Assembly (NCBI GenBank): GCA_018398585.1
Contig: JAGTTD010000001.1
Location: 38,703,938-38,767,937, forward strand
Reading direction: 5' to 3'
Origin: Simmondsia chinensis
Taxonomy: Eukaryota > Streptophyta > Magnoliopsida > Caryophyllales > Simmondsiaceae
DNA: 64,000 bases
Shown here: positions 53,320-63,289 of the stretch, piece after piece
Layout of the letters: each line of letters begins with the position of its first letter
How positions within the stretch are numbered: position 1 is the stretch's first letter
Notes under the pieces: generated by a model
What the model was told of the DNA's origin: nothing
The model's input: the letters and a program-made list of their open reading frames with translations, nothing else
Database searches by the model: none
Made by a program: the position numbers and the translations under genes

Positions 53320-54330
53320 AGACATTTTAGATTGATTTATATTTTGGAAGGTTCAACTTGAAGGGTATTTGGGTTTAGTCTTAACTTAGGAGTCATTTAG
53401 GTTTGACTCAAAAAGTATTTTGGATTTAGGCTTGATTTGGAAGTCTTTTTGGATTGGATTTTAACTTGGGTTTAGGTTTGATTTGGAAACATAGACTTTG
53501 CTTGACTTGGAAGTCTTTCTAGACTAAAATTTAACTTGGGTTTAGATTTGACTTGAAAACTTAGACTTGACTTGAAAATTGGGATTTTTCGTTTAGGTCG
53601 GGAGGTAATTTGGATTTAGGTTTGGATTTGGAAGCAATCTCCATTTATTTGACTTGAAAGTAATCTCGAATTTCGGTTTGACTAGGAAGTTATTTTATAT
53701 CAGGGTTTGACTTGGAATTTATTTGGATTGGGATTTGACTTGGAATCAATTTGGATTTGGAGTTTGTCTTGGTATTAATTTGGATTTGGGGTTTGACTCA
53801 GAATTTATTTGGATTGGGGTTTGACTCGGGCTTACATATAACTGAGACGTCTTTTAAATTTGAGATTAATTTAGAAGACATTTTGACTTAGGTTTGATAT
53901 GAAATTGACGTGGGATTTACTTTAAATTTGGACTTGACAAAGAAGTCAGCTTAACTTTGGAATTTGGTTTTGATTTTAAATTTGGTGCATGAAAGCTCTT
54001 TTGAATTTGGATTTGACATAAAATTGGATTTAAGTGTGACATGGAGGTCAATTTAGGTTTAAGTGTGACATGGAAGTAGTTTGAAGTTTGAGTGTGACAT
54101 ATAAGTTAGTTTTAAGGTTTATACTATTTTGAATTTGGGTTTGAGTTCGATAACAGTAAATTTGTATTTGCATACAAAATAAAATTTAATTTGGGCTTAT
54201 GTTTGACATGAAAGTCTTTTTGGGTTTGGTTTTGACATAGAAGTTTTTTGAATTTAGGTCTTGACATGGAAGTCATTTTGAATTTGGACCGGACATAGAG
54301 GCATTTTGTTTTGGAATGGACGTGGAATTC
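53320..54330. repeat. Array 1: GGTTTGACTTGGAAGTC-type repeat
   Basis: About 30 degenerate units of 25 to 40 bases carry the core TTTGGATTTAGGTTTGACTT. It is very T- and G-rich. Confidence 0.8.
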
Positions 54331-54431
54331 TTTTGGTTTATATTGCTTAAGTCAAATCGAATTGAGTCAACTAATTAGAATATTAACTTAATATTAATCC
54401 CATGAGAGAAAATGAGTTTATTTATTATTTG

Positions 54432-55090
54432 GGCTGCACCTAAAATAGGTTGCTTACGTATCCTTTTAAGGGATCAAGCCATTCGTAGTTCGCCTTTGTG
54501 TGGGTTTAATTTAGAGATTTTAGATCTCATTTAGCTAATTAAAGCATATTATGTCCAACACATTTATATTTCTTCTTCTTCTCTTTTTTTGGTATACTTC
54601 ATTTGAATCCCGAGCTCAAGTTCTTTTATGTCATTTTGTACCCTGGTCAAATCAACCTTAATTTTAAGTTGTTCTTGGTCAAGCCACTTGAGTCCGGCAT
54701 TTCATGTTTGACATTTTTTTCCCCTTAATTTTGACTGCACCCGTCATTTAATCTTGCTTTCCTGCATATCCTCTTTGGGATCAAGTCAACGTAATTCTAA
54801 AAAATAGAACATCAAAATTTTCAAATTGACTTTTAATATTTGTAACCGCACCCAACTTTTTATTTCGGGTTTCCTACGTACCCTTTTCGTGATCAGGCTA
54901 ACGTAGTTCTTAAAAAAAAATAGAATATCGAATTTTTCAGATCAATTTTTTAATAATATTTGTAACCGCACCCGACTTTTTATTGAGGATTTCCTACGTA
55001 CCCTTCGCGAGATCATGTTAACATAGTTCTTAAAAAAAATAGAACCTCAGAATTTTTAAAATTGGATTTTTAATTTCTGCACACTGCACC
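54432..55090. repeat. Array 2: CCTACGTACCC repeat, period about 117
   Basis: Units contain AACCGCACCCGACTTTTTAT, TTTCCTACGTACCCTTTT and GATCA..CTAACGTAGTTCTTA. Three close copies start near 54840, 54960 and 55075, and more diverged copies lie to the left. Confidence 0.8.
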
Positions 55091-55489
55091 TCGTTCACGG
55101 TTTTGGCTAAACACTTGAAACATTTGATATATATATATATATATATGTGTGTGTATTTTTTTCTTTATTTACTGTTTTAACCATTTCTCTTGAATTGTTT
55201 TCATTTTCCATTTTTTTTCCCCTTTTATCCTTTTCTTTTTTCTTTTTTAAAAAAATTGTGGGGGGGGGGGGGGGGGGGGGTACGGTACAGCAGTACCACC
55301 CCTCCCTTTTTTTATTTTAATTTTTTTTCTTAAAGAAAAATAAGAAGGTATTTTACAAAATCATTGAGCATATTTCACAAATTTGGAGGAGTTTGATTGG
55401 AATTAAGCCCGACTTGAAAAATCAAATTTTTTTTTTTTTTAAGCTTCGTCAATTGGAATAAGTTAAAACTCCCATGTATGATTTTTTAA

Positions 55490-55820
55490 ATCTGATATGG
55501 GTCAAAATTTACCAACCTTTTCAGGCCATCCTCACGTAGGATTTTTCAATCCACCGTGGGTTAAAACAACCCCACATAGAAATTTTTAATTCACCGTGGA
55601 TTAAAATTTATTATCCTTTTAGGCCACCCCTACGTAGGATTTTTCAATCCATCGTGGGTTAAACACCCCCACGTAGGATTTTTCAATCCACCGTGGGTTA
55701 AAATTTACTAACCTCTTTGGCCACCCCATGTATGATTTTTCAATCCAAGGTAAGTTAAAATTTACTACCCTTTTAAGCCACCCTCGCGTAGGATTTTTCA
55801 ATCCATCGTCGGGTGAAACA
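55490..55820. repeat. Array 3: CACGTAGGATTTTTCAATCC repeat
   Basis: Six or so units with the core CCACGTAGGATTTTTCAATC, followed by CACCGTGGGTTAAAATTTAC; period about 45 to 60 bases. An antisense 60-codon frame here is a shadow. Confidence 0.85.
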
Positions 55821-56770
55821 CTTCTTTAAAATTTAAAAGAGGTATTGAAAATGAATTTCTTTTTTTTTAAATTTCAAGAGAGTGAAATAAAAAAAAAAAT
55901 TTAACTAACTCTCTCTCCTTTCAGTTTCTTTCATCTTCTTCCTCCCTTCTTCGCCTTTTCTCACATTTTTTTAATCTCACTTACTTTTTTTTTTAATTTC
56001 TATTTTTATGAAATGGAGTGTCAAAAATTAGGCGAAAATCAAGTCTTCCTCCTCATAGTTTAGAGAGACACAAAATTCTTTTTCTTGAATTTCATTGAAA
56101 AGAAATAAAATTTTTTTTTGAAGAGTGTAAAATCCATTTGAGATGGGGTGTAGAGAAAATAAAATTAAAAGTAGAAAGATAAAATTAGGAGTTAAAGAAT
56201 ATAAGATAAGAATTCGATAAAATGAGAACATCGTATTCCCTTTATTCATAATTAAAGCTTTTTGAAAATTGTTGATTTTTTCTTTGACTTTCCTCTCTCC
56301 TTCTCTCTCTTTCTCCCTCTCTTTACTCTATGATGTTTCTCTCTGTATATTTTTTTTGCTGAATGCTTTATTTTTTAATTTTTTTAATTTTATGACCTAT
56401 TTTATAGACCCCTCTAAGATAACTTCCCCTATAACTCACTTTCCTAATTTTGGGGGCATGCGCGAGCATGAGCACCCATATTTAAACGGTTTTCACCTTT
56501 TTTTTTTTTTTTTTTTTCAATTTTGACTTATCTTTTTCTTCTTTCTTTTTTTTTTCTTAGTTAAAATACATGGGTTAATGTTTTGCTTTGGGCTTATGTT
56601 ACCAAGAAGTGGCTCATTTGAATTTTATATTATATGACAATGAGCCCATTTTATACTTAATATATTCTAATATGTATATGATCACCTATAACCAATTAGA
56701 GTTACCTTATAACATGTGACTTTCTCAAATATTAGGATGAATATTAATTGTGAAAATTTTGGGTATAACA

Positions 56771-57086
56771 AGCGAAATTCACGGAGAGAAGATCGGCCCA
56801 GATTTAATTTTTTCCTTTTATTCTTATTTTCTTTCCTTTTAAGATCGGATTGTAATTTTTTGTCCTTAATTTTAGCGCCCGACTCCTCTATGTAAAGGAG
56901 TCAATTCTAGGGTTTAGGAGTTAGTCAACTTTTAAGAATTTCATTCATACTTTACCTCAATTTCTCAGGTTGTGAGAAACAAGTTATCCTTTTTTCCCTT
57001 TATTTTTTTATTACTAATTAATAAAACTAAAGGAAAGGCCGTTGAACCTTTAAGTACCCCTATTTTTCATTTCACGTGCTACATCA
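56771..57086 (+). repeat. 3' LTR of the Gypsy, right part
   Basis: AGCGAAATTCACGG to GCTACATCA aligns with the rest of the 5' LTR. Many differences from the 5' LTR, including a damaged TATA box, indicate an old element. Confidence 0.9.
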
Positions 57087-57091
57087 TAAAG

Positions 57092-58247
57092 TATTCAGTA
57101 AGTGAGATATTTCTCTATTTATTTTTTATTTTGTTGAAATATTTAATATAAATATTCAGTTTACAACTAAAACTATTAGTTTGTATAAAAAATATTTATG
57201 TTTTTTATTTTATAAAATATAATTTATTAGTATTTAATAGATAAATATTATTAGTTATCATATCATAATTAATAGCCAATAGTTAACTGGCAACTAATAG
57301 TTAACAACTATCACCTAATAGCCAATAATTAACAACTAATAGTCAATACCTAATAACTAATAGCCAATAGTTATTGAGTAACTATCTAATTGTTAATGCC
57401 AAACATAGCCCTACTCTTTTTAGATACCAATAATCTTTTCTAGGTCGTTAATATTTCTCTCGAAAGCACAATCATAAAAACATATAATAATAAATTGTCC
57501 GGTCGTTTTACTTTCAAAATAAATGATGTCTATTTGTTTATAAGAATGGGTAATGGTATTATAAGAAAAATATTATTATTATAATGACTGTCATTCTATG
57601 TGAGTCATATTATTATTATTTTTTTTTTGAACATTAGTCATATTATTATCTGATAAAAACAACTATTACACCAACAATAAAGATAATCTTTATAATTCCT
57701 AATTGTTTCTATTCCTTTTGATGGAAAATATTCTAAGAAATCTTTTTGTGAATGGGCGTGATGATTATGGGTTTTGTATCAATACTCACCTCCCCACAAG
57801 ACCCTTTTGAACAAAGGGTAGAAACATCAAAAATTCCCGTGTTGCATCTTCAGCTGATTTCCCTTGCTATTTGACGAGGATCTTGGTCATGACTTCATTC
57901 CTGTTTTTGATCTAATAATTTGGAAAGATACGTCTTCGATTAAATTAGAACCTAAGGGATCAAATTAATTCTAACAATAATTAAAAGGATGTCTTTAGCA
58001 AAACTAAAAGTTCAAGATGTCACATTAATTTTAACCAATAGTTTAAATACAGATGGATTAAAAAATTTAATAAGTCACTCTAATTTTGAGCAATAGTTCA
58101 CATGGCGTCCATGTGGTGTTCATCCAAAAGTTAATTCACTAGACCTCAAAATACTAAATTGTAATCAATCCTTTATTTTATCAATATTTTAGTCCAAGAA
58201 TACCATCACTGCTGAATTTTCCTCCATGTTTATAAATTATATCCATC
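57092..58247. other. AT-rich intergenic DNA with short TAATAGCCAATAGTTAA repeats
   Basis: No gene seen. 57265..57400 has about seven degenerate copies of TAATAGCCAATAGTTAACAA, ending in GCCAAACATAGCCCTA, whose reverse complement TAGGGCTATGTTTGGC resembles a MITE end. The partner end was not identified. Confidence 0.5.
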
Positions 58248-58262
58248 AACCTTAGGAGAATT

Positions 58263-58507
58263 ACCTAAGAGGGTACCAACACACAAGCATTGAATCACAT
58301 TATAACTCTGTAATTAAGCGTGCTTGGACGAGAGTAATAACAAGATGGGTGACCTTTCGAAAAGTCCTCGTGTTGCACTCCTCAGGTTGGAGGTTCTCAG
58401 AAACGGCCTCCCTTTAGGATAGCACCCTAAAGAGGGAAGGCTGCGTACATTTCCCCCCTAGATCTTACTGAGGCGGGAGCCCTTGGGACACCGGAAATGT
58501 TGGTTTT
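58263..58507 (+). mobile_element. 5S-rRNA-derived SINE, full-length copy B
   Basis: It has the same start (ACCTAAGAGGGTACCAACAC) and order as copy A at 5116. The 5S head (about 58269..58382) includes AATTAAGCGTGCTTGGACG and GATGGGTGACC. The body includes CAGAAACGGCC, GGGAAGGCTGCGTACATT and GGGAGCCCTTGGGACAC, ending in TTTT. Duplications AACCTTAGGAGAATT (58248..58262) and AACCTTAGCAGAATT (58508..58522) differ by one base. The copy is more diverged from 5S rRNA than copy A. Confidence 0.9.
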
Positions 58508-58832
58508 AACCTTAGCAGAATTCATAGGAAAGATGATCCAAGCAGATACAAATGGCTACATTTTCAGCAGGTAAATGTGCGAGAGAAACATGAACATGTC
58601 ATATCCTTATCTGAACACGAGACCTAACATATATATTAAATAAGTTCAATTTGCTCGCCCTATCATAGTGTGCAGAATAGAGAAGCATATTTTAGCTAGC
58701 ACTAGTACCCCTAGGCATATATGTCTGCCAGTTTGCCTTATTTGATATGTCTGGGAGCTGTTGCATCGCCTATTGCTGCTTTATACTTTATGCTTGCTCA
58801 GTTCCATTGTTTTGGTCCTATGCTTGTATGCT

Positions 58833-58940
58833 TCTCAAGTTGGGGGTCCTCGGACACAGTATTCCTTTAGAGTAACACAACCACCCCCCGGGCCCCGCCC
58901 CGCAGAGACCCTGCATATGCGGGAGCCCTTGAGGCATTGT
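58833..58940 (+). mobile_element. LINE/SINE tail fragment, copy D
   Basis: TCTCAAGTTGGGGGTCCTCG, GAGACCCTGCATATGCGGGA and GCCCTTGAGGCATTGT match the SINE body and LINE tail. The middle is rearranged (a CCCCCCGGGCCCCGCCCCG stretch). No 5S head can be recognised with confidence upstream. Confidence 0.7.
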
Positions 58941-59415
58941 ATCATGCCATAAAAATATTCTCAGTTCTATATCATGTTTGAGTTGCACTATCATATCATG
59001 TCATGTAGTCCTAACCTTACAATGAAAACTAGCACATAAATTTGCAGGGCTTACAAAATAGAACAAAAATCAAGATCATTACAACGTTTCACAGGTGAGA
59101 AAGAAGAAACCAGGGAATCCAAATGTACTAAGACAAGCTAGCAATTGAACCATTTTCACGCATACAAGCCTCATTATGCCATGACATTCATCCAAGTATA
59201 CTCGGAAGTAGTATGATACCTAGACACTATAAGTTGGACAGAAAAAACGTCACCAGAATCTCATGAAACAAACGACTCTAACTTTGGGACACGTGCTAGT
59301 CCAAGTCTGACTAGTGTCGCCCTGTTAAAGTCCGTTTGGTTTAATGTCCCTGAATTGTCCCTGTGCATACGGATGAGCATAGCTCAGATCACACCTCCGC
59401 TGTGCGCTGAAAAGA
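58941..59415 (-). other. Probable 3' UTR and downstream flank of the SMN-like gene
   Basis: The stretch follows the stop codon at 59416..59418 on the - strand. It has no gene on either strand. The polyadenylation point could not be fixed. Confidence 0.45.
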
Positions 59416-59458
59416 CTAACCATGTCGCGACTTGGCAAGAGACTGCTCAGTGAGATAC
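59416..59458 (-). CDS. SMN-like last exon
   Basis: Acceptor GCATGTAG. Codes (K)YLTEQSLAKSRHG and TAG at 59418..59416. The Lys codon is completed across the intron in exact frame. Confidence 0.82.
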
Positions 59459-60948
59459 CTACATGCCAATGCCTCAATTTAGAGAAGAGGATAAAAAAAT
59501 CATAACATTAATAAATATGCAATGAAATCTATGCTTAAGTACATTCCGATTATCAAATCCATCTTAAAAGCAAAAATATAGTCTCCAGACACTAGATTCC
59601 AACATGGTACAAACAAAAATTTTGGGAGAATTGCAATAGTGCTTACTAACGATGATGAAATGTGAAGACGCAAATTGTATTAAGACAATTCTAAACTATC
59701 CAGTAATTTACTCAAAACCAAATGAAGTGAATTTAAACTAGAGCTCCGTTTGGTAAAGGGGAAAAATCCTTTTGCCTTGGAAAACATTTTCCTTTGGAAA
59801 AAGGTTCCAAGGGAAATCAAATTCCACTTAAGGTTTTCCGCTGTTTGTTTCAATTGTTCCCACCTTATAATGTTCCTTTATTTACTTTAAAAGAAAACAT
59901 CTTCCATTAATTATCCTATACCTTTTTATAACCAACATAAACTAGATTTGATTCAAACTCGGGCCGATGGATATCTTGAGGCCTTGGAACGATGACTTCC
60001 CCCATTAGTGAAGTCATTTTCCACCAAACTTGTTCCCTCGGAAAATCTTTTCTGCCAAAGAATGTGGGCTAATCAACGGAAAACAGGAAAACCAATTCCT
60101 AGAATCTAATTTTTACCTTGAACAAATGGATCCTAAATTTTTGCAGACTTGCAGGCATGACTATGCATGATGGTGGTGATACCAATAAAGTATTTCTAAT
60201 ACATCCTATCATGATACTTTTCCTTCCTGGGTATCAATCTTGAAACAATATTCATTTCACTAATCAATACGATGAGTGGATGATTGTCAAGTAACACCAT
60301 AACAGATTACACGGATTTAGTTCTTGTGAAGGAAAAAAGATGGAAAGAAAATGCTCCAAGAAATGAAATGTTTCGATAATTTGATTTTAGGACATTATTC
60401 AAGATAATTCTACGCAAGGACCACATTATATGATACTATATCCAAAAATAAAACAAAAGGATCATTTATTACACTCTATATCCATTTACCCAAAAAAAAA
60501 AATACCCTTGAAAGTAAAATATAAACAGGAAACAAAACTTGCATATGGACATTTTTAAGGGAAAAATTTTTTTGAAACAAGGACCGCATAAAATCTTAAA
60601 ATAAAAAGAGAAAGAAACATGGGTATCGTTTTGCAATGCATTCTCCTTTGATGAGCTTTTTTTCAGATATAACCATCGAAGAGCGTAAGATATAGATTGC
60701 TAAAGCCACAGGAGAATGTAAAAGAATTAAAATACAAAGTAGAAGTATAACAAGCAGCTAACAGCAATTACCTGCTCAAAACAAGAAGGCAGATTTGAAA
60801 ATATATTCGTAATTAAGGAGATACCGAGAACCTTACTTGCCAGTGTAGAAACCCGCAGAGTACCAGGCATTGAGAACTTCACTAAGATCTGCCCCACAGC
60901 AGGTACTTTGTTCAACTTCAGTTTGACTTGTATTCTCCTCTTTCCGAT
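59416..60948 (-). CDS. Survival motor neuron (SMN)-like protein, C-terminal exons
   Basis: Joining the - strand exons 60948..60837 and 59458..59416 gives RKEENTSQTEVEQSTCCGAD, LSEVLNAWYSAGFYTGKYLT and EQSLAKSRHG, then TAG. The WYSAGFYTGKYL segment corresponds to the C-terminal YG box of SMN (animal form WYxSGYHTGYY), which mediates oligomerisation; plant SMN-like proteins end with the same text. SMN assembles Sm proteins onto spliceosomal snRNAs. The intron (59459..60836) is GT-AG with donor CAA|GTAAGG and acceptor TGTAG. The tudor domain and N-terminus are not found in the window and probably lie beyond 64000 or in unrecognised short exons. Only the last part of the protein is therefore supported. 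Confidence 0.8.
59742..60133. mobile_element. PIF/Harbinger-type MITE in the SMN-like intron
   Basis: The ends are AGCTCCGTTTGGTAAAGG and, reverse complemented, GGATCCATTTGTTCAAGG, with TAG on the left and TAA on the right. Shares ATGACTTCCCCCATT and CCAATTCCTAGAAT blocks with the element at 42693..43780. Confidence 0.75.
60837..60948 (-). CDS. SMN-like penultimate exon
   Basis: Acceptor GGGTTGCAG, donor GGCAA|GTAAGG, 112 bases. It enters two bases into a codon and leaves two bases of the Lys codon for the next exon. Codes RKEENTS through AWYSAGFYTG. The longer 83-codon frame 60727..60978 is a different frame and a shadow. Confidence 0.82.
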
Positions 60949-61118
60949 CTGCAACCCATCGAAAGAAATAGATGACATTATGTGACACCATGATTTGTAA
61001 TCCAGACAAGAAGCAGTTTCTTAATCAGATTTTGCCGCAACTAAAATGACATGCGCAAATCTGGGACTGCTGAAAAAAATTGAAAGCATAGAAAAAATTA
61101 ACACATCAGGGCTTGTTC

Positions 61119-61396
61119 AATCAAGTTTCTTTTCGGGAAAAAAGTGCTTTTCTCAGAAAAAGAAACACTTTTTTCAGCATTTGAGAGTGTTTGGTATAGA
61201 ATGAAAAGTGCTTTTGAATAGAAATAGAAGATTTTTTTTTTTTTTTGCTTTTAAGCAGACTTAGACAAATAATGCTTCTCCTTTAAAGTAGAAATATAAG
61301 CAAAAACTAAAAAAAAAATATCTCTATTGAAATAGAACTTCAGAAAAAAACAGGTGTTTTTTTTTTTTTTTTTTTGTAATTTAGCCAAACAGGACC
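61119..61396. mobile_element. Tourist-like MITE, second copy
   Basis: The ends are GGGCTTGTTCAATCAAG and, reverse complemented, GGTCCTGTTTGGCTAAA, with TCA on the left (mutated) and TAA on the right. The interior AAAAGTGCTTTTGAATAGAA matches the element at 38070..38334. It lies upstream of the penultimate SMN-like exon, probably in an intron. Confidence 0.78.
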
Positions 61397-63110
61397 TAAG
61401 CCAACAAAGATAGAATGTTTATGCAATGATCTTCGAGAGGAAGCTGCTTCACATATCAAATTAGCTTCGTTCTAGGAAAACTAGATTGACTGCTCAACTC
61501 AATCTTTCCAGTAGACGAGGACAACTAGGCATATCAATAATGTTCTTATTTCCCCCTCCTCTTCTTATTTGCTTTGAATTCAGTGCAGTGATCGTTTTGT
61601 CTTTCCATTCAGTTAGTATAGCTAGAAAATGGTTTTAGATCAAAGTCACGCTGTAAAGTTGCAAAAAGGGATGCCGTGGATGTAATATATTGGGCAGTGG
61701 TTGTTATCTTGCAGAGGCTAGCCAATTTCCTAAAGGACATTACTTTCTGTAATGGCCACAAATTAATTCCATGAATGGGAATGATAGGGCTCCAGAGAGA
61801 AGGTGGCTCGCTTTAGAATAGTCATGCCTTACGCGTTTAAAACTATCAGGGATCTTGATCAAAATAAGAGCTTACACTATCATAGATTAGCAGGCTAGAA
61901 GCTTAAAGTGTATCTAAGCTTATCACTCTCTCCCTAAAAATAAATGTGACAACAGAGATGAAAACATGTGGATGCTGCAACTCAAAACAACTTTAAGGGG
62001 AAACTCAAAAAGCGAGTGTCAGGAGCCAAGCCCAACTCTGCAAAGAATTCGCACCAAATGCTAGTCAGCAAGGCTTGAAGCAGCCCAAATGCAAAGGCTA
62101 ACTCAACCCATCAGATCACCGCTGAATGGGTCAAGACCATAGTTGCAGGAAACGCCCAAAACACTACTATATCTCACTCAAAAACGCGATTCCACGTTTC
62201 TAAGTTAGAAACGTGTAGGAAACGCGTTTCTAAGTTGGAAGAAACGCGTTTCAACCTCAGGTTGAAACGTTTCAATAAAAAAATGAAGGACTTTTGAAGA
62301 TATCATTGATTTTAGCCTTATCTAGTGATTTTGTAGCGCCTCGAATTGTTTGATGAGAGATTTCGAATTGTTACATTAAATTCTCATGGAAATAACCTTT
62401 AGTGTTTTCAAATGGTAAAACATAGAACTCATTGTGGCAAACGAGAGTTACCTTGTTTGTTCTACATAAGTATCCATGTCTTAAGTCTTGATAAACTTTA
62501 ATTGCACTATTTTCTTCTTTAGTAAGCAAAATGGAGTAAGAGAAGTAGATATTGGTGGAAAAAATGTGGGAAAAAGGTGAAGAAAATATAAAGTATGGAA
62601 TGGCTTCTTCATAGTGAGGATAAAGATTAGGAGAAGTTTGCTTTTCAGTATTAGACGGGGAAGGAAGGGTAGTAGGAAATAAATTTATGGCATATTTAAG
62701 AAAAATTAACAGGAAATGAAAGGTTTTCAATGAAAAAAACATTCAATAGATGTGCATGACAAGCATTTAACTGCTAGTGCATGCTCACAAATGTCAAAAT
62801 GATTTTGAGTACCAATGCATGCTTAGTGATGCTAAATGCGAATTAAATGCCAATGCATGTTCACCCTAATTAACTGTCTCTACATGCGTAATTTAACTTA
62901 AGTTCATCGCATGCTCACCATAATTTAACCATAATTTAAGTACCAATGCACGAGTCATTTTCAACCTAAATTAATAGGGTTGTTCATTTCTCGGTTGACC
63001 ATATCGAGAAATGTTTCAATTTTATTAACCATAACTAAAATAGTCAAAATAACCTAACCATTAACGTTAATGAAAAGACAGGTTAAACCATTTTTCATAA
63101 TTAGTTGATT
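61397..63110. other. Unassigned DNA, probably SMN-like intron
   Basis: No exon could be recognised. It contains a cluster of GAAACGCGTTTC-like palindromic words (62180..62275) and repeats built on AATGCATGCTTA/CACCATAATTTA (62755..62960). The antisense 123-codon frame 62371..62742 has no recognised similarity and is not called as a gene. Confidence 0.4.
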
Positions 63111-63135
63111 TGATTTGCTTATATTGGTATTGTTA

Positions 63136-63265
63136 ACCAAAAAAAAAAAAAAAAAAAACTTATAAACTTTTATATATGAATTATGATTTAACAATTTAAT
63201 TTATAAAATTTTAGTCATTTTTCATATATATATATATACACACACACATACATGTGTATATCTAA
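63136..63265. repeat. Poly-A, TA and CA microsatellites
   Basis: A run of A at about 63139..63158, a TATATA stretch at about 63225..63237 and a short ACACACA run follow closely. Confidence 0.85.
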
Positions 63266-63289
63266 TATATTTAATATTAGTGCATCCCC

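Larger units (their letters stand above)
53104..56770. mobile_element. Probable giant solo LTR (3.67 kb)
   Basis: It begins TGTTGAGC and ends GTATAACA. Flanking 5 bases are AATGA (left) and AGCGA (right), each one change from AACGA in the uninterrupted 5' LTR, so a 5-base duplication is inferred. No internal LTR pair, primer site or coding region is seen. It holds three different tandem arrays and a block of CCTACGTACCC/GGGATCA motifs of the kind seen in large plant Gypsy LTRs. The solo-LTR reading is inference; a LARD fragment is an alternative. Confidence 0.65.
48651..57086 (+). mobile_element. Ty3/Gypsy retrotransposon with split 3' LTR
   Basis: 5' LTR at 48651..49029, primer site at 49032, gag-pol at about 49060..53070, 3' LTR at 53025..53103 plus 56771..57086. 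The exact duplication TAAAG flanks it (48646..48650, 57087..57091). The 3' LTR is split by a 3.67-kb insertion. Pol order is protease, RT, RNase H, integrase (Gypsy order), and protein spellings look like a chromovirus; no chromodomain was recognised. Stops and frameshifts and lost catalytic residues make it inactive. Confidence 0.9.

Noticed and set aside
60727..60978. 83-codon antisense ORF over the SMN-like exon
   Set aside because: It reads a different frame from the SMN-like peptide and runs through both splice sites; the conserved WYSAGFYTGKYLTEQS frame is the real one.
62371..62742. 123-codon antisense ORF
   Set aside because: AT-rich, Phe/Ser-rich, no recognised domain, no splice context tying it to the SMN-like gene.
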